A stretch of DNA of 64,000 nucleotides from the NCBI GenBank assembly GCA_002506755.1, contig DAYD01000008.1, forward strand, positions 1-64,000, read 5' to 3'. The position numbers and the translations under genes are program-made. Below the pieces are notes generated by a model. It ran no database searches. It saw only the letters and a list, made by a program, of their open reading frames with translations, and was not told the origin of the DNA. The DNA is from Euryarchaeota archaeon UBA462. Lineage in GTDB: Archaea; Thermoplasmatota; Poseidoniia; Poseidoniales; Thalassarchaeaceae. Of this stretch, positions 12,001 through 16,926 are shown one piece after another (position 1 is the first letter of the stretch; each line of letters starts with the position of its first letter).

Positions 12001-14153
12001 GTTCCACTGACCTCCCACTTCATCTGGTGGATGCCCACGGACAGGTTTGTCGTTTCGTTGACCTCTACCCAGTTGTTGCTTTGGTCGAGGTGCCACAGGC
12101 TGACTGGGTTGTATGGAACCACTTCGGTACCGTCGCAGACTGGATCGAGGTCGAAACCGTGGCTGGATACCGATGTCCACTTATCGTCATTCGCATCATC
12201 CTCGTCCCACCACTCCTGCGTTTCATCGAAATCGGCATATAGATAGGCATTAACATCCACGTCACACCACTCCCCTGGAGTTTCGAGGGTCCAATTCAGG
12301 TGTGTGTAGTTCGATGTCGCAGTGAATACCGTTTTGTTGTAATAGTCACCGTAGAGCGAATCCTCTCCATCGGCTGTATAAGAGCTCGACCGGTCAGTGA
12401 ACCACTCGAATACGTAATCCTCGCCGACCTCGAGGTTGGAGAGATTCCAGATCAAGTCGTTTGAGCCGTTGTTGGTCGATGAGCCGGTGTAGGTCATGTT
12501 ATGGAGGTGAAGATTGACATCTCCCCAGTCCTCGCAATCGGTCGAGAAAGACTCGGACCAGTAGTCTAAGTGTTTCGATCCGCCGTCAGGGAGCTCGAGG
12601 TATAGGTAGGCGTAAACGTTGGGGTGACAATCGGTGACATGAACCGAAGCATTCCAGTAGATTGGCTGACCGTCGTAAACGAAGTGGTCATCCATAACCT
12701 GATCTCCCTCGAAGTACCAGTAGAGCCTCACGCCTGTCCCATTGGCCGATTGGTCAATGTCCCAGTAGAAGTTCTGGAGCCTGGAGTTTGAGGTGTTCAA
12801 TTCATCGTTTTCGTCGTTTACCTCGATCCAGCTCTGTCCACCATTTGCATCATCCATTATGGCGTAGAGGCTCAGTACCGAGGTGTCTTCCGTAGTGGAG
12901 CCATCGCAGGGCCCGTCGAAGTCCTTCTGATCGAATCCGACCTCCATCCACTTGTGCGGGGTCAAAACGTATGCATAAACCGCGAATTCAACGTCACAGA
13001 CGTAACCGGGTACGACTATGTTGTAGTTTGCCCAGCACTCATCGTCTCCCGCGGGGCACTCAAGATCTGTGAATGCGACATATTCCCCATCAAATTCGAT
13101 GGTGTAAACGGTTCTGTATGTGCGAAGGTCCTTCCCCCCCTGGAATCCAGCAGTGCCCGCGAAGGACCCTGCGCTGAGATCGTGCCCATCTGAAAGGGGG
13201 TATGGAGAGTTGACCCTAAGATCTGTGATCTCCTCACCGCAATTGACGTTGATTGTCTCATCGTAGTACTCGATGTTGACACCCGAGGTGGAGTTTTGGA
13301 TGTAGGCATCAACCCTTACATCGCAGGTCCAATCAGGATCCGAATTGAGGTCGAACTCCAAGTATGAGCCGTCTGCGGTGAATGTGAAGCTTTCTCCGCG
13401 CGACCTGAATTCGGTATACCATGAAAAGGAGATGTAGTAGGACTGGCCGTCATCTAGGTTGCTAGTGTCCCATGCTAGGGTGGAATCCCCGCTGGATATG
13501 GTGTCAGGATCCTGTGTCCATGACCCGTCTGACTCCAGAACGTAGAGCATGAATGGCTCTCCTGCGCACAGATTAGTGGCGTTCGGTGTCATCTCGTCTG
13601 GCTCGTTGTAGTCCCAAACCCCATTACAAAGCTCCCATGAGCCATCCCTGCTGGTCGAGTAACCCTCGTTGTCCCTCCCGTAGTAGTCCAGAGTTGTCAC
13701 GACTGCGGCATTCGAGGTCGATACGTTCCTAGTTGAGATTAGCAGGGAGTCCGAGTAGCTGATGTCGAAGGAGAAGTCGCCATTTCCTCTTTCGAAAAGC
13801 ATGAACCCTCCTGATGTGATGTTTGTCCCATTGCTAAGGACCATTCCGGAGCTGGTGTCATCGTCCCGTATGTGCCATCCCCCTAGATCGCACTCAGCGC
13901 TTCCGGAGTTGTGGATCTCGATCCAATCACTAGAAGAGTCGTGGTAAACTTCAGTGACATTGACGTCCGTTAGCGAGCAATCTGGCAATGGTGTGGTGCC
14001 AGAAGTGCTACGAATTGAATTTTCAAGCTCTTCCGGAGCTAAATCCTTCTCCAGTAGTCCAGTTTGTAGTGTAAGTGCTGGTGTTGCTACCATTAGAAGA
14101 ATCATAAAGATAGCATTGTTTTTCGTTCGGTTCCCGTATACGGCAGGCTGCAT
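36..14153 (-). CDS. Giant secreted surface protein (4705 aa): LTD domain, repeated beta modules, TSP3 repeats, PGF-CTERM-like anchor
   Basis: Exported, probably cell-surface-anchored structural or adhesive protein; exact function unknown. Residues 13-31 form a hydrophobic export signal. Residues about 57-180 resemble a lamin-tail domain (WIEIHNSG then LGGWHIRDD). From about 190 to 4200 come roughly three dozen related ~100-residue modules. Each has an N-x-M-x-W-x-L-x-x-L core, an aromatic Y/W-rich strand and usually two cysteines (W-x-C and PC types), suggesting Ig-like or jelly-roll domains with one disulfide. Residues about 4300-4668 are TSP3-type calcium-binding repeats. The C-terminus has PGF at 4681-4683, a short hydrophobic helix and RRK, the layout of a PGF-CTERM archaeosortase signal. 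The ATG at 14153 puts the signal right at the N-terminus. The protein is strongly acidic and rich in N-glycosylation-type N-x-S/T sites. The gene looks visibly richer in G+C than the right half of the window. One uninterrupted frame of 14 kb argues that it is functional. Confidence 0.93.
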   Translation of the reverse strand: MQPAVYGNRTKNNAIFMILLMVATPALTLQTGLLEKDLAPEELENSIRSTSGTTPLPDCSLTDVNVTEVYHDSSSDWIEIHNSGSAECDLGGWHIRDDDTSSGMVLSNGTNITSGGFMLFERGNGDFSFDISYSDSLLISTRNVSTSNAAVVTTLDYYGRDNEGYSTSRDGSWELCNGVWDYNEPDEMTPNATNLCAGEPFMLYVLESDGSWTQDPDTISSGDSTLAWDTSNLDDGQSYYISFSWYTEFRSRGESFTFTADGSYLEFDLNSDPDWTCDVRVDAYIQNSTSGVNIEYYDETINVNCGEEITDLRVNSPYPLSDGHDLSAGSFAGTAGFQGGKDLRTYRTVYTIEFDGEYVAFTDLECPAGDDECWANYNIVVPGYVCDVEFAVYAYVLTPHKWMEVGFDQKDFDGPCDGSTTEDTSVLSLYAIMDDANGGQSWIEVNDENDELNTSNSRLQNFYWDIDQSANGTGVRLYWYFEGDQVMDDHFVYDGQPIYWNASVHVTDCHPNVYAYLYLELPDGGSKHLDYWSESFSTDCEDWGDVNLHLHNMTYTGSSTNNGSNDLIWNLSNLEVGEDYVFEWFTDRSSSYTADGEDSLYGDYYNKTVFTATSNYTHLNWTLETPGEWCDVDVNAYLYADFDETQEWWDEDDANDDKWTSVSSHGFDLDPVCDGTEVVPYNPVSLWHLDQSNNWVEVNETTNLSVGIHQMKWEVSGTNEGQNLKLNTNIEAYLNSSNLYSYYDGTGDFNVMWELPIADWSCHIDFEYDLYFRTHTGNQYRMDHENGDPVIDGPCNDAVDLTDETAPEFSLSIVDTDGSLDDLDEVAELQEGDNTFRWGVEESLNGYEHFITMHLRYNGKIQEIRSENFFGDTTDVSGEWTVNIDEDACDLYLYSEMYVKDYNGWFRSGTLSEHFGYSGSSTNCDYEGSQITFSKLGSDGTWEDDPELLESGVNQLRFNIGSLSLTDNMTYYISTYVQGEGSNSESYSTYFNVGNPSNPSYSNYDGYEGEDIYLNYTVNDWSCTSQAYSHIDYISLSGNWNTYASMPTRYFQNSDCDPAGDLSVSAMLADGWEEELELNNNGWDIPAGSTDLYWNMTDLNIGERYSIYFYAYVDNEYVYSNAGDTWYATSDTHSWHFDLDVEESSCDVWGYGTLSIWNDGSMRNLETVYFYADEPCIPPYDLLFEDGTSSTGWADSTTSTLPEGTVQMMFDLSSIGHGDYEVDYYWHGDKSGGHGWYYDNQFTVNETIEGYYWNMTLDDEDCEIYVDVRVYEISNGNSDRVGGTYRIDLDGPCVLPAVLEIDPEADGTYVSAGSELFSAGTNEMRWNLDNLEVGSDYRVNYYWRAPSTQGNVHFDHDFTHDGSHIDWHLNATIWDCEIYVRVYVYNDSAGGSQIQSWSSYFHPDDCVDGGRAVSQVNRSYGWTDSYSNSNVDNGSNEMRWRMHSLVENQTYQFEWLVFRNDDYTSHHSFEFNSTSSEHTHEFTLDVEEEITCQIRLRYYLYVLTDEGTHIEVHSGSDYLNPNCNYEADFNQFPLLVLDDNDTEDTSDDSWATSDLIENGDHTFRIDLSGLDQDREYNSWGHIRTNFDQESWNWGQFYPADREDYVEVEMTVDEWVCQVEAYLYVGMYLLDGDMTYIKSGTEYTDSPCVNTGDVELEIDSEDVGYDMGLENGSNAMSWNLTDLVANTTYTFEWRVQYNNDYVSYVSETWNTGVNSSALFDWELDVDTSTTCNVRVYYRTFVDITGSGYWAEMDNGNYYESFSCDQYVYPDDHYVSIEFDVNGTWVEDPDTMPYGFDVVQLRFENMSEGANYMLYFSYSGTGFNSNSEHIYFTYDGEPMDIDMPIAPWACSISYNWYIQVYDFRYGTSSSTGYNSWWMGSDSGSLDGPCLTMSYDSSDSPYFNVTDGSGSEISTDYEFSETNNTLHLSAENLQSDFPYYMEARVYFNGYLNIFDQTAWFGNSTVGEALTVEFDVPGFVCEVDVRAYLYVRTSSGNTQLYYEDIQNADGPCDGSGSWGDAQLRIPLYALINGTWVLVDDDTVIPPGQTEMYWDLSSLDTEEEVYFYQGGHSHWSGMVDGNDHPFEWTWTVSEFQCDLYIYSRIEFRAGSDWTGSHSTGSNYIHPETDCLDGGDITLDIQDDEGNWSSYENGEGYDYYLNPGTTNMSWNLTGLLEGYEYEFYWYLSGNYCCDYTYEYFTADSTGVGSFDFEITIDRYECNIYWYAYLRPMSEYSGSYHNTESFSFHPQEPCNPPFDLVTTDDEGNLTVNALESGFALLPGDNHLFMDFGNMDNGTQYEVDYYFSDSDGGNGWYYDLIVDVDLSDDVPDGIHFNMTMDSFDCDAYLQVRVYNLSDGQRSNMFDRSIYLDGPCMKPVSLLVNGTDTEDMDSMDLSLGDNEMTWAFDYLEDGVDYYLQWYYSNDSSWNGWYSEYFTYNGSNDVNWNLHLGIFDCYAYAYAYLYYDGNGSSAGPSDSWHFNAPDCANVWIDMEDESGNYVDSYQIDEGTHNLSWEIYDLPEGYDYAFEWAVYKNGDMQTYDYTTFSDSGNITVDFSVEVEPEVCDLRLESRIFYLVDESSNYWDQISSHTRYFYPSCDNYQSLYPWAILVDSDGDGNYTEVSEWDNVGGNQTIPFAIDVSNLAGSDTEYTLEYRWHTSSDNEYFNSVEVTTDQSVFYFDVPVTQWDCLVEIYVYLRYDSFRGSGYHMISRYNNFETDCQNPGNVSLNMDGIGEVWEDWSNLNNGTNDMSWELEDLTVGGHYTLDWYVRLNNDYVLYEHQTWVATSDDHSISWDFSIDNSTTCNLEVRYRLFVDTDDSDSTNWMNMKDESFYWYPSCNEWVYPDDHYANFEFDVNGTWVEDPDDLPAGETAVQVTFENLSVGATYRMYMYYSSTGFPSQSEYHYFTYDGNLMEFSIPIAPWACSMYFSWDMTLYDFRYPDSNYNSWYLGSEGFYIDGPCESLSYDSSDYPDFSVTDATGSELDEDSQFTAGENTLTISADNLQDGFPYAAEIEVRYDGYLNFFESHMVIVDNFTSHDFDFTFDVPGFVCDVDVYAKLYVKTSTWSNTELNNSYLYDMEGPCDGTDGDARLSTPLYAEIDGNWVIVDDDTLLPAGEINMYYDISWMGDTSYYFSSSGPGHWWSGWVSADDGPIEFSVMLSEFECNPNFYSYMRQESDFSGWHYYDYTYLYPETDCIEDAGTIAVDIEDQDGSWSTYDYGYGYDLMPGTTNMSWNLTGLLEGYEYEFYWYLSGNYCCDYTYEYFTADSTGVESFDFDITIDMYECNVYWYAYLRPMSDYTNNYEQVASFSFHPEEPCYPPFNLFAADDDGNLTVDALDPGFSLEEGVNNLFFDFGHMDNGTEYRLEWYYDDSQGWYGWFYDELTVNTTDDIPDGIEFNMTMDSFDCQAYFYARVINLTDGQWSEMYSRTRYIDGPCNLPLDIDSYDEYGDNGVQVGENNMTFVLDHLDVGSNYTLEYYTSMTSGFYGWYYYDFTFNGTEHVDFSFNVTQWDCHTNSYAVIYNTTDGNNNHIFSRNFHFSNYDECYEVWMDVTDEDGDYVSYNDIDGGTTDLLWVVGYDTWEGEEETPEEHEFELSWYYVIDHDWSNQISDTFTWTQSSQDDDMVIPWEVTVTDFDCYLHVNANLRVNTSDGWLNVRGYGFNLYPPCEEMPGGWYELQIDDGGTWVDYDDGWNHMIGDAGVYDVRFNATMLEEGVTYSMSYSAYVYGHELDSQTVSWNATDENATVDLILAIPHWYCGMELYSSLSFDHEGTLFELVQREYYEEGPCQTVLEDDFSDSFEVQFDLELIDEGDYQLTTHFEWGIGGDAMLWMDAMWGNMDGVLNTSEAADAFSEINGDAYDGSPDEAPPFQLNGDAPSAWSYSDPTLDEAWLGDSSLPMTFSGVWVVEFHDVFGVDLEMTLPIFRDEADLGWLITFVGNDDLTLTSGYLLYENGTSYADLETAPGEYGVQTYLTEGGNFTIGAEWVLADIPNPSITFEQYDNSTGTYGEFTGLVEGWNQLQLLLGDLSEQEYTVHHSVIFDGIPVQNGSTTIPADVSEFSYVAAGHLDIFTCVVEIIFSVEDRNGAEINNTALLLDGICAQTEFTLIQHFPAQESPEYVCHEIAGDPSSPVQYINFSLVNDGVEDCGDGADEPFDMDLDTDSDGDGNSTNDPDSWYDCYDGTTISMALVNDGNSDCFMGEDEYFYEGSSYGPPTTAMGLSDGMYDYSIMFEAIAHNLSSTSNWSITFDVVIDGEIHNSSGTFQIPEGSVHHMEMIELSTNIEACFIDIIVTLVETPITGENASNFASAVYGLSGECVEDSDLDGYLDWFDRFPMDPNEWEDSDSDGWGDNADVFPNDPNEHADSDGDGVGDNSDAFPWDPTEYIDTDGDGWGDGADEFPNDETEWQDTDGDGIGDNADTDSDGDGVNDDQDDSDGDGVNDDQDDFPFDANETTDSDGDGVGDNSDAFPNNATEWSDTDGDGIGDNSDGDVDGDGVDNEFDTFPLNPDENSDSDGDGVGDSEDAFPNDPSETTDTDGDGIGNNADTDDDDDGTPDDSDAFPLDPSEDTDSDRDGFGDNVDAFDNDPGEWVDTDGDGVGDNSDRFPADPSEQFDSDLDGVGDGNDAFPDDPTEYLDSDQDGVGDFADAFPFDADEQKDTDGDGVGDNADTDADGDGVPDDPSDVPDADDDDGGILPGFSAVAGLASMLGAAVLIAGRRKD
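60..1250 (-). repeat. TSP3-type calcium-binding repeat tract (in the 4705-aa protein)
   Basis: At least 13 tandem units of the form D-x-D-G-x-G-D-x-x-D-x-F-P-x-D-P-x-E encode alternating Asp residues typical of thrombospondin type 3 calcium sites. At two places a unit lacks the F-P spacer. One of these is a short local duplication in which the VNDDQDD segment occurs twice in a row (about 865-935). The tract lies between the modular region and the C-terminal anchor and probably forms a Ca2+-stiffened stalk next to the membrane. Confidence 0.9.
3300..6490 (-). repeat. ~3.2 kb super-repeat, copy A
   Basis: About ten consecutive beta modules that match, module by module and in the same order, the modules at about 6490-9680. 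Paired landmarks include PPF-N/D-L after EPC (about 4225 and 7410), the twin-Cys YCCDYTYEYF segment (4400 and 7577), DVPGFVC (5040 and 8229) and YPDDHY (5650 and 8845). Offsets run from 3177 to about 3200 bases, a multiple of whole modules. Boundaries are approximate because the modules are homologous to one another. Confidence 0.8.
4373..4508 (-). repeat. 136-bp perfect direct repeat, copy 1
   Basis: Every base from 4373 to 4508 equals 7550 to 7685 (offset 3177), including all synonymous positions. The bases immediately beyond the 4508/7685 end are unrelated, and those before 4373/7550 are similar but carry several mismatches. The repeat encodes the segment around the twin-Cys YCCDYTYEYF phrase. 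Confidence 0.97.
6490..9680 (-). repeat. ~3.2 kb super-repeat, copy B
   Basis: Second copy of the multi-module block. Order of modules and individual signature phrases match copy A; protein identity looks moderate over most of the length but is complete over one 136-base stretch. A more diverged third copy appears to continue upstream from about 9680 to at least 11100. There, EPC-IPPYDL (about 10620) and DGPC-x-x-P (about 10275) correspond to landmarks about 3.2 kb downstream. Confidence 0.8.
7550..7685 (-). repeat. 136-bp perfect direct repeat, copy 2
   Basis: Partner of 4373-4508, read base by base. The level of identity is far above that of the surrounding super-repeat copies, which points to recent exchange between them. 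Confidence 0.97.
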
Positions 14154-14304
14154 TGACCCATTGCGGAATCGGACTCAGTTATGATATGATTCTCTATAGT
14201 TTGAGATTGAACCTAGTGCTAATTTCTCACTGAATCTTTTAGTGGAAGCATAGGTCCCGGTACCTCATTTCCAGTGTATTTGAAGATTGAAATCCTTACT
14301 CGAT

Positions 14305-15072
14305 TTAGTAGATCATCGGAACGTCATCGTCATCGTCTGATTCCGGAGGTGGGAGAGCGGCTGCCTGGGCCCTTTCGAACGCTTCCCTGACTTTCTCTTC
14401 GATATTTTTGGCATCCTCGAGTAGACCGCCTATTGGGACGTCGATTCCCGATAGCTCGCTGAGTCCCTCGACGGCAATTAGTGCCGCCCTAGCATCCGGG
14501 TACATCGGGTTGCACTCGGCTAGAAGTGCAGTGACGTCAAGCCCCCTCCTCTCACCCTCTGCTATCAGGTATCCTGCTATTCCCGTGACTATTCCCTGTT
14601 GGATTCTTTGTATGCTGGAGCTATCGAGCTGTTCTCGGCCTAATGGAGTCGAAGACACCCCCCATAACTCACTCTCCTCCTTGATTCCTAGGTCGTTGCT
14701 TACCACTCCATCTATTACGACGAGCCTTTCGAAGCCTCCTTTCGTGAACCATTCAAGCACTGTGTTTGCGAAGTAGACGTCATGCTCACTTGGAAATTGT
14801 ATTTCCGAGGTGAATACACCTATTGCCTCTCCTTGGTAAACACGAACTGGGTGTTTGGGCACTGAGTCGTGTATTAAGGCAATTGCAGGGAATTGGGGAT
14901 GCAATACAGTCCCCATCGGATTCATCTCAAGCGAGCTGATGAGATGCGAGGTAGCGATGACCCCAACTGAGCCTACTGTCGAGAAGCCACATACTGCTGT
15001 CCCCCCCAAGGCGGAAGGGTCGGCCTCGGAATGTAGGACTAGCGGATAGCCGCCTTGGGTCTCTTCGCTCAT
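14305..15072 (-). CDS. PAC2-family proteasome assembly chaperone-like protein (first copy)
   Basis: Member of the PAC2/COG2047 family (archaeal relatives PbaA/PbaB), thought to help assemble or cap the 20S proteasome. The sequence follows the family plan: an N-terminal strand, G-F-S-T-V-G-S-V-G loop, a helix with S-H-L-I, the H-P-Q-F-P segment, and later I-P-D/Y-P-D-A-R-A-A-L. The 255-residue length is normal. The extreme C-terminus is an acidic run followed by PMIY, close to but not exactly the HbYX proteasome-docking motif because Tyr is the last residue. A paralogue lies at 22172-22975. No Shine-Dalgarno site is visible before the ATG at 15072, consistent with a leaderless or short-leader transcript divergent from the next gene. 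Confidence 0.82.
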   Translation of the reverse strand: MSEETQGGYPLVLHSEADPSALGGTAVCGFSTVGSVGVIATSHLISSLEMNPMGTVLHPQFPAIALIHDSVPKHPVRVYQGEAIGVFTSEIQFPSEHDVYFANTVLEWFTKGGFERLVVIDGVVSNDLGIKEESELWGVSSTPLGREQLDSSSIQRIQQGIVTGIAGYLIAEGERRGLDVTALLAECNPMYPDARAALIAVEGLSELSGIDVPIGGLLEDAKNIEEKVREAFERAQAAALPPPESDDDDDVPMIY

Positions 15073-15179
15073 GAGGTTTCGTCATGGTGGCGCTCTTTGA
15101 ATTTCACTACTGCACAGTACGAATATTATGTTAAGGAAATACGTGGAAAAATAACCTGATTAAGTATGAGCAATCTGGA

Positions 15180-15737
15180 GTGCTCATGGCTTCTGATCGG
15201 ACGAAAGAGCTGGGAGGGTTGTACCTCAGTCTTGGGTCAATGGAGATCAATCTCGCTGACTACACCAGAGAAGCGAGTGATAGATGGTTGAAAGTTACAC
15301 CACAGGACACATGGTCATCCACTCTTTCAAGAGTGAGGATAGCTAGACAAGAGGCTTTGGAGAGTACAATAGAGGCAATCAGAATTAGTGGCTTCCCAGA
15401 TCGCGGCTCTTCTTTCGCTAGGCTGCTGAATTCTTGTGAAATAGAAAAAAAGTCCGACGTAATTCTCGCAGCGATCCAGTACATGAGGTCCGTAGAAAAA
15501 GAAGAGATCACAAAGCCAAGTGAGCTTAGAAGGTTGATTGAAGAGACTGGCAAGTGGACAAAGAGGTCTGTGAAAAAATGGAATATATCCCTTTACATAA
15601 AGAGGATGTTAGAAGGAGGGTCAAGTGGAGTTGGTCCGTTCTTAGAATACCCGAGACGGAGACCTAGAAAAAACGGGTTCGTGGTACTTACCGAGGCTGG
15701 AAGGGACCACCTAGACAAACTCTCCTTGAACAGGTGA
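15180..15737 (+). CDS. Unknown 185-aa protein
   Basis: Not recognised. A basic, mostly helical protein without a signal peptide or membrane segment. The middle (about residues 85-150) has the rhythm of a helix-turn-helix or winged-helix fold, and a basic patch (RRRPRKNG) precedes a final segment, FVVLTEAGRDHLDKL, that resembles the last helix of winged-helix regulators. A DNA-binding role is therefore possible but unproven. The frame opens with GTG at 15180; an ATG two codons later (15186) is an equally good start. Its stop is 4 bases before the pentapeptide-repeat gene, so the two are probably co-transcribed. Confidence 0.75.
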   Translation: MLMASDRTKELGGLYLSLGSMEINLADYTREASDRWLKVTPQDTWSSTLSRVRIARQEALESTIEAIRISGFPDRGSSFARLLNSCEIEKKSDVILAAIQYMRSVEKEEITKPSELRRLIEETGKWTKRSVKKWNISLYIKRMLEGGSSGVGPFLEYPRRRPRKNGFVVLTEAGRDHLDKLSLNR

Positions 15738-15741
15738 TGAA

Positions 15742-16128
15742 ATGGGAGACGGAAGCAAAGACTGGTCTTTTACCTCTCATGTTGGTGAGGACCTTCGAGG
15801 TATTGACCTGTCCGGAGCAAATTTACGCAGGGTTGTCCTAGATAGGGCTGACTTGGAGGGAGCAGACCTTTCTGGCGCAGATCTTAGGAATGCCTCGATG
15901 AGGGGTGTGAACCTGATGAAAGCGGCACTTGATGGAGCTGACCTTAGGGGCGCAAGGATGGTCAAGGCAAGGCTTGGACTTTCAAACCTCCAGGGGGCTA
16001 GACTTGATGGGGCAGACATGAGAGGTATAAGGGGGAAGTATGCTGTGTGGAGAGAAGCCAACTGGTGGGATGCCATAATGGATGAGAAGCTTACCAAGGC
16101 TCTGTCGAAGAAGTGGCCGAAAGAGTAG
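15742..16128 (+). CDS. Pentapeptide repeat protein
   Basis: Residues about 18-105 consist of consecutive A-D/N-L-x-x pentapeptides (for example LSGANLRRVV, LEGADLSGADLR, LDGADLRGAR), which fold as a right-handed quadrilateral beta-helix. Some family members mimic DNA and bind gyrase; most have no known role. The 128-residue protein has no signal peptide and ends in a short basic tail. The AGGTGAT just before the ATG overlaps the end of the upstream unknown gene, indicating translational coupling. Confidence 0.88.
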   Translation: MGDGSKDWSFTSHVGEDLRGIDLSGANLRRVVLDRADLEGADLSGADLRNASMRGVNLMKAALDGADLRGARMVKARLGLSNLQGARLDGADMRGIRGKYAVWREANWWDAIMDEKLTKALSKKWPKE

Positions 16129-16132
16129 TTAT

Positions 16133-16555
16133 TCACAATAGTTTTGCGAGTCCCTGCCTAATCCATTCTGGAACTGGAATCTTTTTGTCGATCTCTTCCA
16201 TGTGTGTACAGACCGTTATCTGATCTGCGGTCCAACAGAGGACTCCTGATTGGTTTCTGAATTCGTAATGCCAAGAAATTGATGTTTTTCCTATATCCGA
16301 TACAGTGATGGAGCACCTAACGGTGTCCCCGTAAGAAATCGGATGCATGAATTTGGCTTCACTGTGGACTAATGGGAATGCGATTTTCTTCTCGGAGAGA
16401 ATTTCATTGTAATGCAAACCGCATGAGAACTCCCATGACTCCTCATAGAATCTATGGGCTAAATCCCAGAATCTAGGGTAATAGACTATTTTGGCTAGGT
16501 CCACCATTGGGAAGTCGACTCTCCTTTCTGAGACAAAAGCCATATTTCTGCGCAT
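16133..16555 (-). CDS. Acyl-CoA thioesterase, 4HBT/YbgC hotdog family
   Basis: Single hotdog-fold domain expected to hydrolyse an acyl-CoA thioester. Family features: R-V-D-F-P-M-V-D with the catalytic-type Asp, then Y-Y-P-R-F-W-D-L-A-H-R-F-Y, the F-P-L-V-H-S-E-A-K-F segment and Y-G-D-T-V-R-C-S-I-T-V strand. The substrate cannot be told. ATG at 16555 is used here; a second ATG at 16543 (MAFVSERRVDF) would match the family N-terminus equally well. It converges on the pentapeptide gene with a 4-base gap. Confidence 0.85.
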   Translation of the reverse strand: MRRNMAFVSERRVDFPMVDLAKIVYYPRFWDLAHRFYEESWEFSCGLHYNEILSEKKIAFPLVHSEAKFMHPISYGDTVRCSITVSDIGKTSISWHYEFRNQSGVLCWTADQITVCTHMEEIDKKIPVPEWIRQGLAKLL

Positions 16556-16655
16556 GAACTTCAACTATTGAACATAACCTGTAGGTTTCAATATTGTAGT
16601 CATGGGAATAGTCAACTAACACAAGATTATATGCAAGTCATTCTGATAGGGATTT

Positions 16656-16661
16656 GGAGGT
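16656..16661 (+). promoter_or_regulatory. Shine-Dalgarno site for the 54-aa membrane protein
   Basis: GGAGGT lies 7 bases before the TTG at 16669. It decides the start of an otherwise easily missed gene. Confidence 0.6.
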
Positions 16662-16668
16662 TATTGTT

Positions 16669-16833
16669 TTGGAAGGACTGATTTCTAAATTGGGTCTAGC
16701 TGCTAGCGCTATATCGATTGTGGGTTCCTTGTACATCTACTTCGGAATGGAAGAAGAGATGCTAGGGGTCTTCGTAGGTTTGTGGGCTCCGACGCTAATC
16801 CTATTCTCACAAGAAATAGAGAAGCTTGTTTAG
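16669..16833 (+). CDS. Small membrane protein, 54 aa, TTG start
   Basis: The frame reads MEGLISKLGLAASAISIVGS, then YIYFGMEEEM, then a second hydrophobic stretch ending in FSQEIEKLV. That is two membrane-spanning segments joined by a short acidic turn. Evidence for a real gene is the GGAGGT at ideal spacing, clean hydrophobic-acidic-hydrophobic design and its position in a 362-base gap with no other candidate. Function unknown. The remaining gap sequence (16565-16655 and 16834-16926) shows nothing I can name. Confidence 0.55.
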   Translation: MEGLISKLGLAASAISIVGSLYIYFGMEEEMLGVFVGLWAPTLILFSQEIEKLV

Positions 16834-16926
16834 TTACATCTTGAGTGGCGGTTGTTGGAGCTGGCTTTCAGCTCTGTAGCCATAACGTCATTCGGGGCTG
16901 ACTTGATTCTTAGGTTTAGCCAGTCG

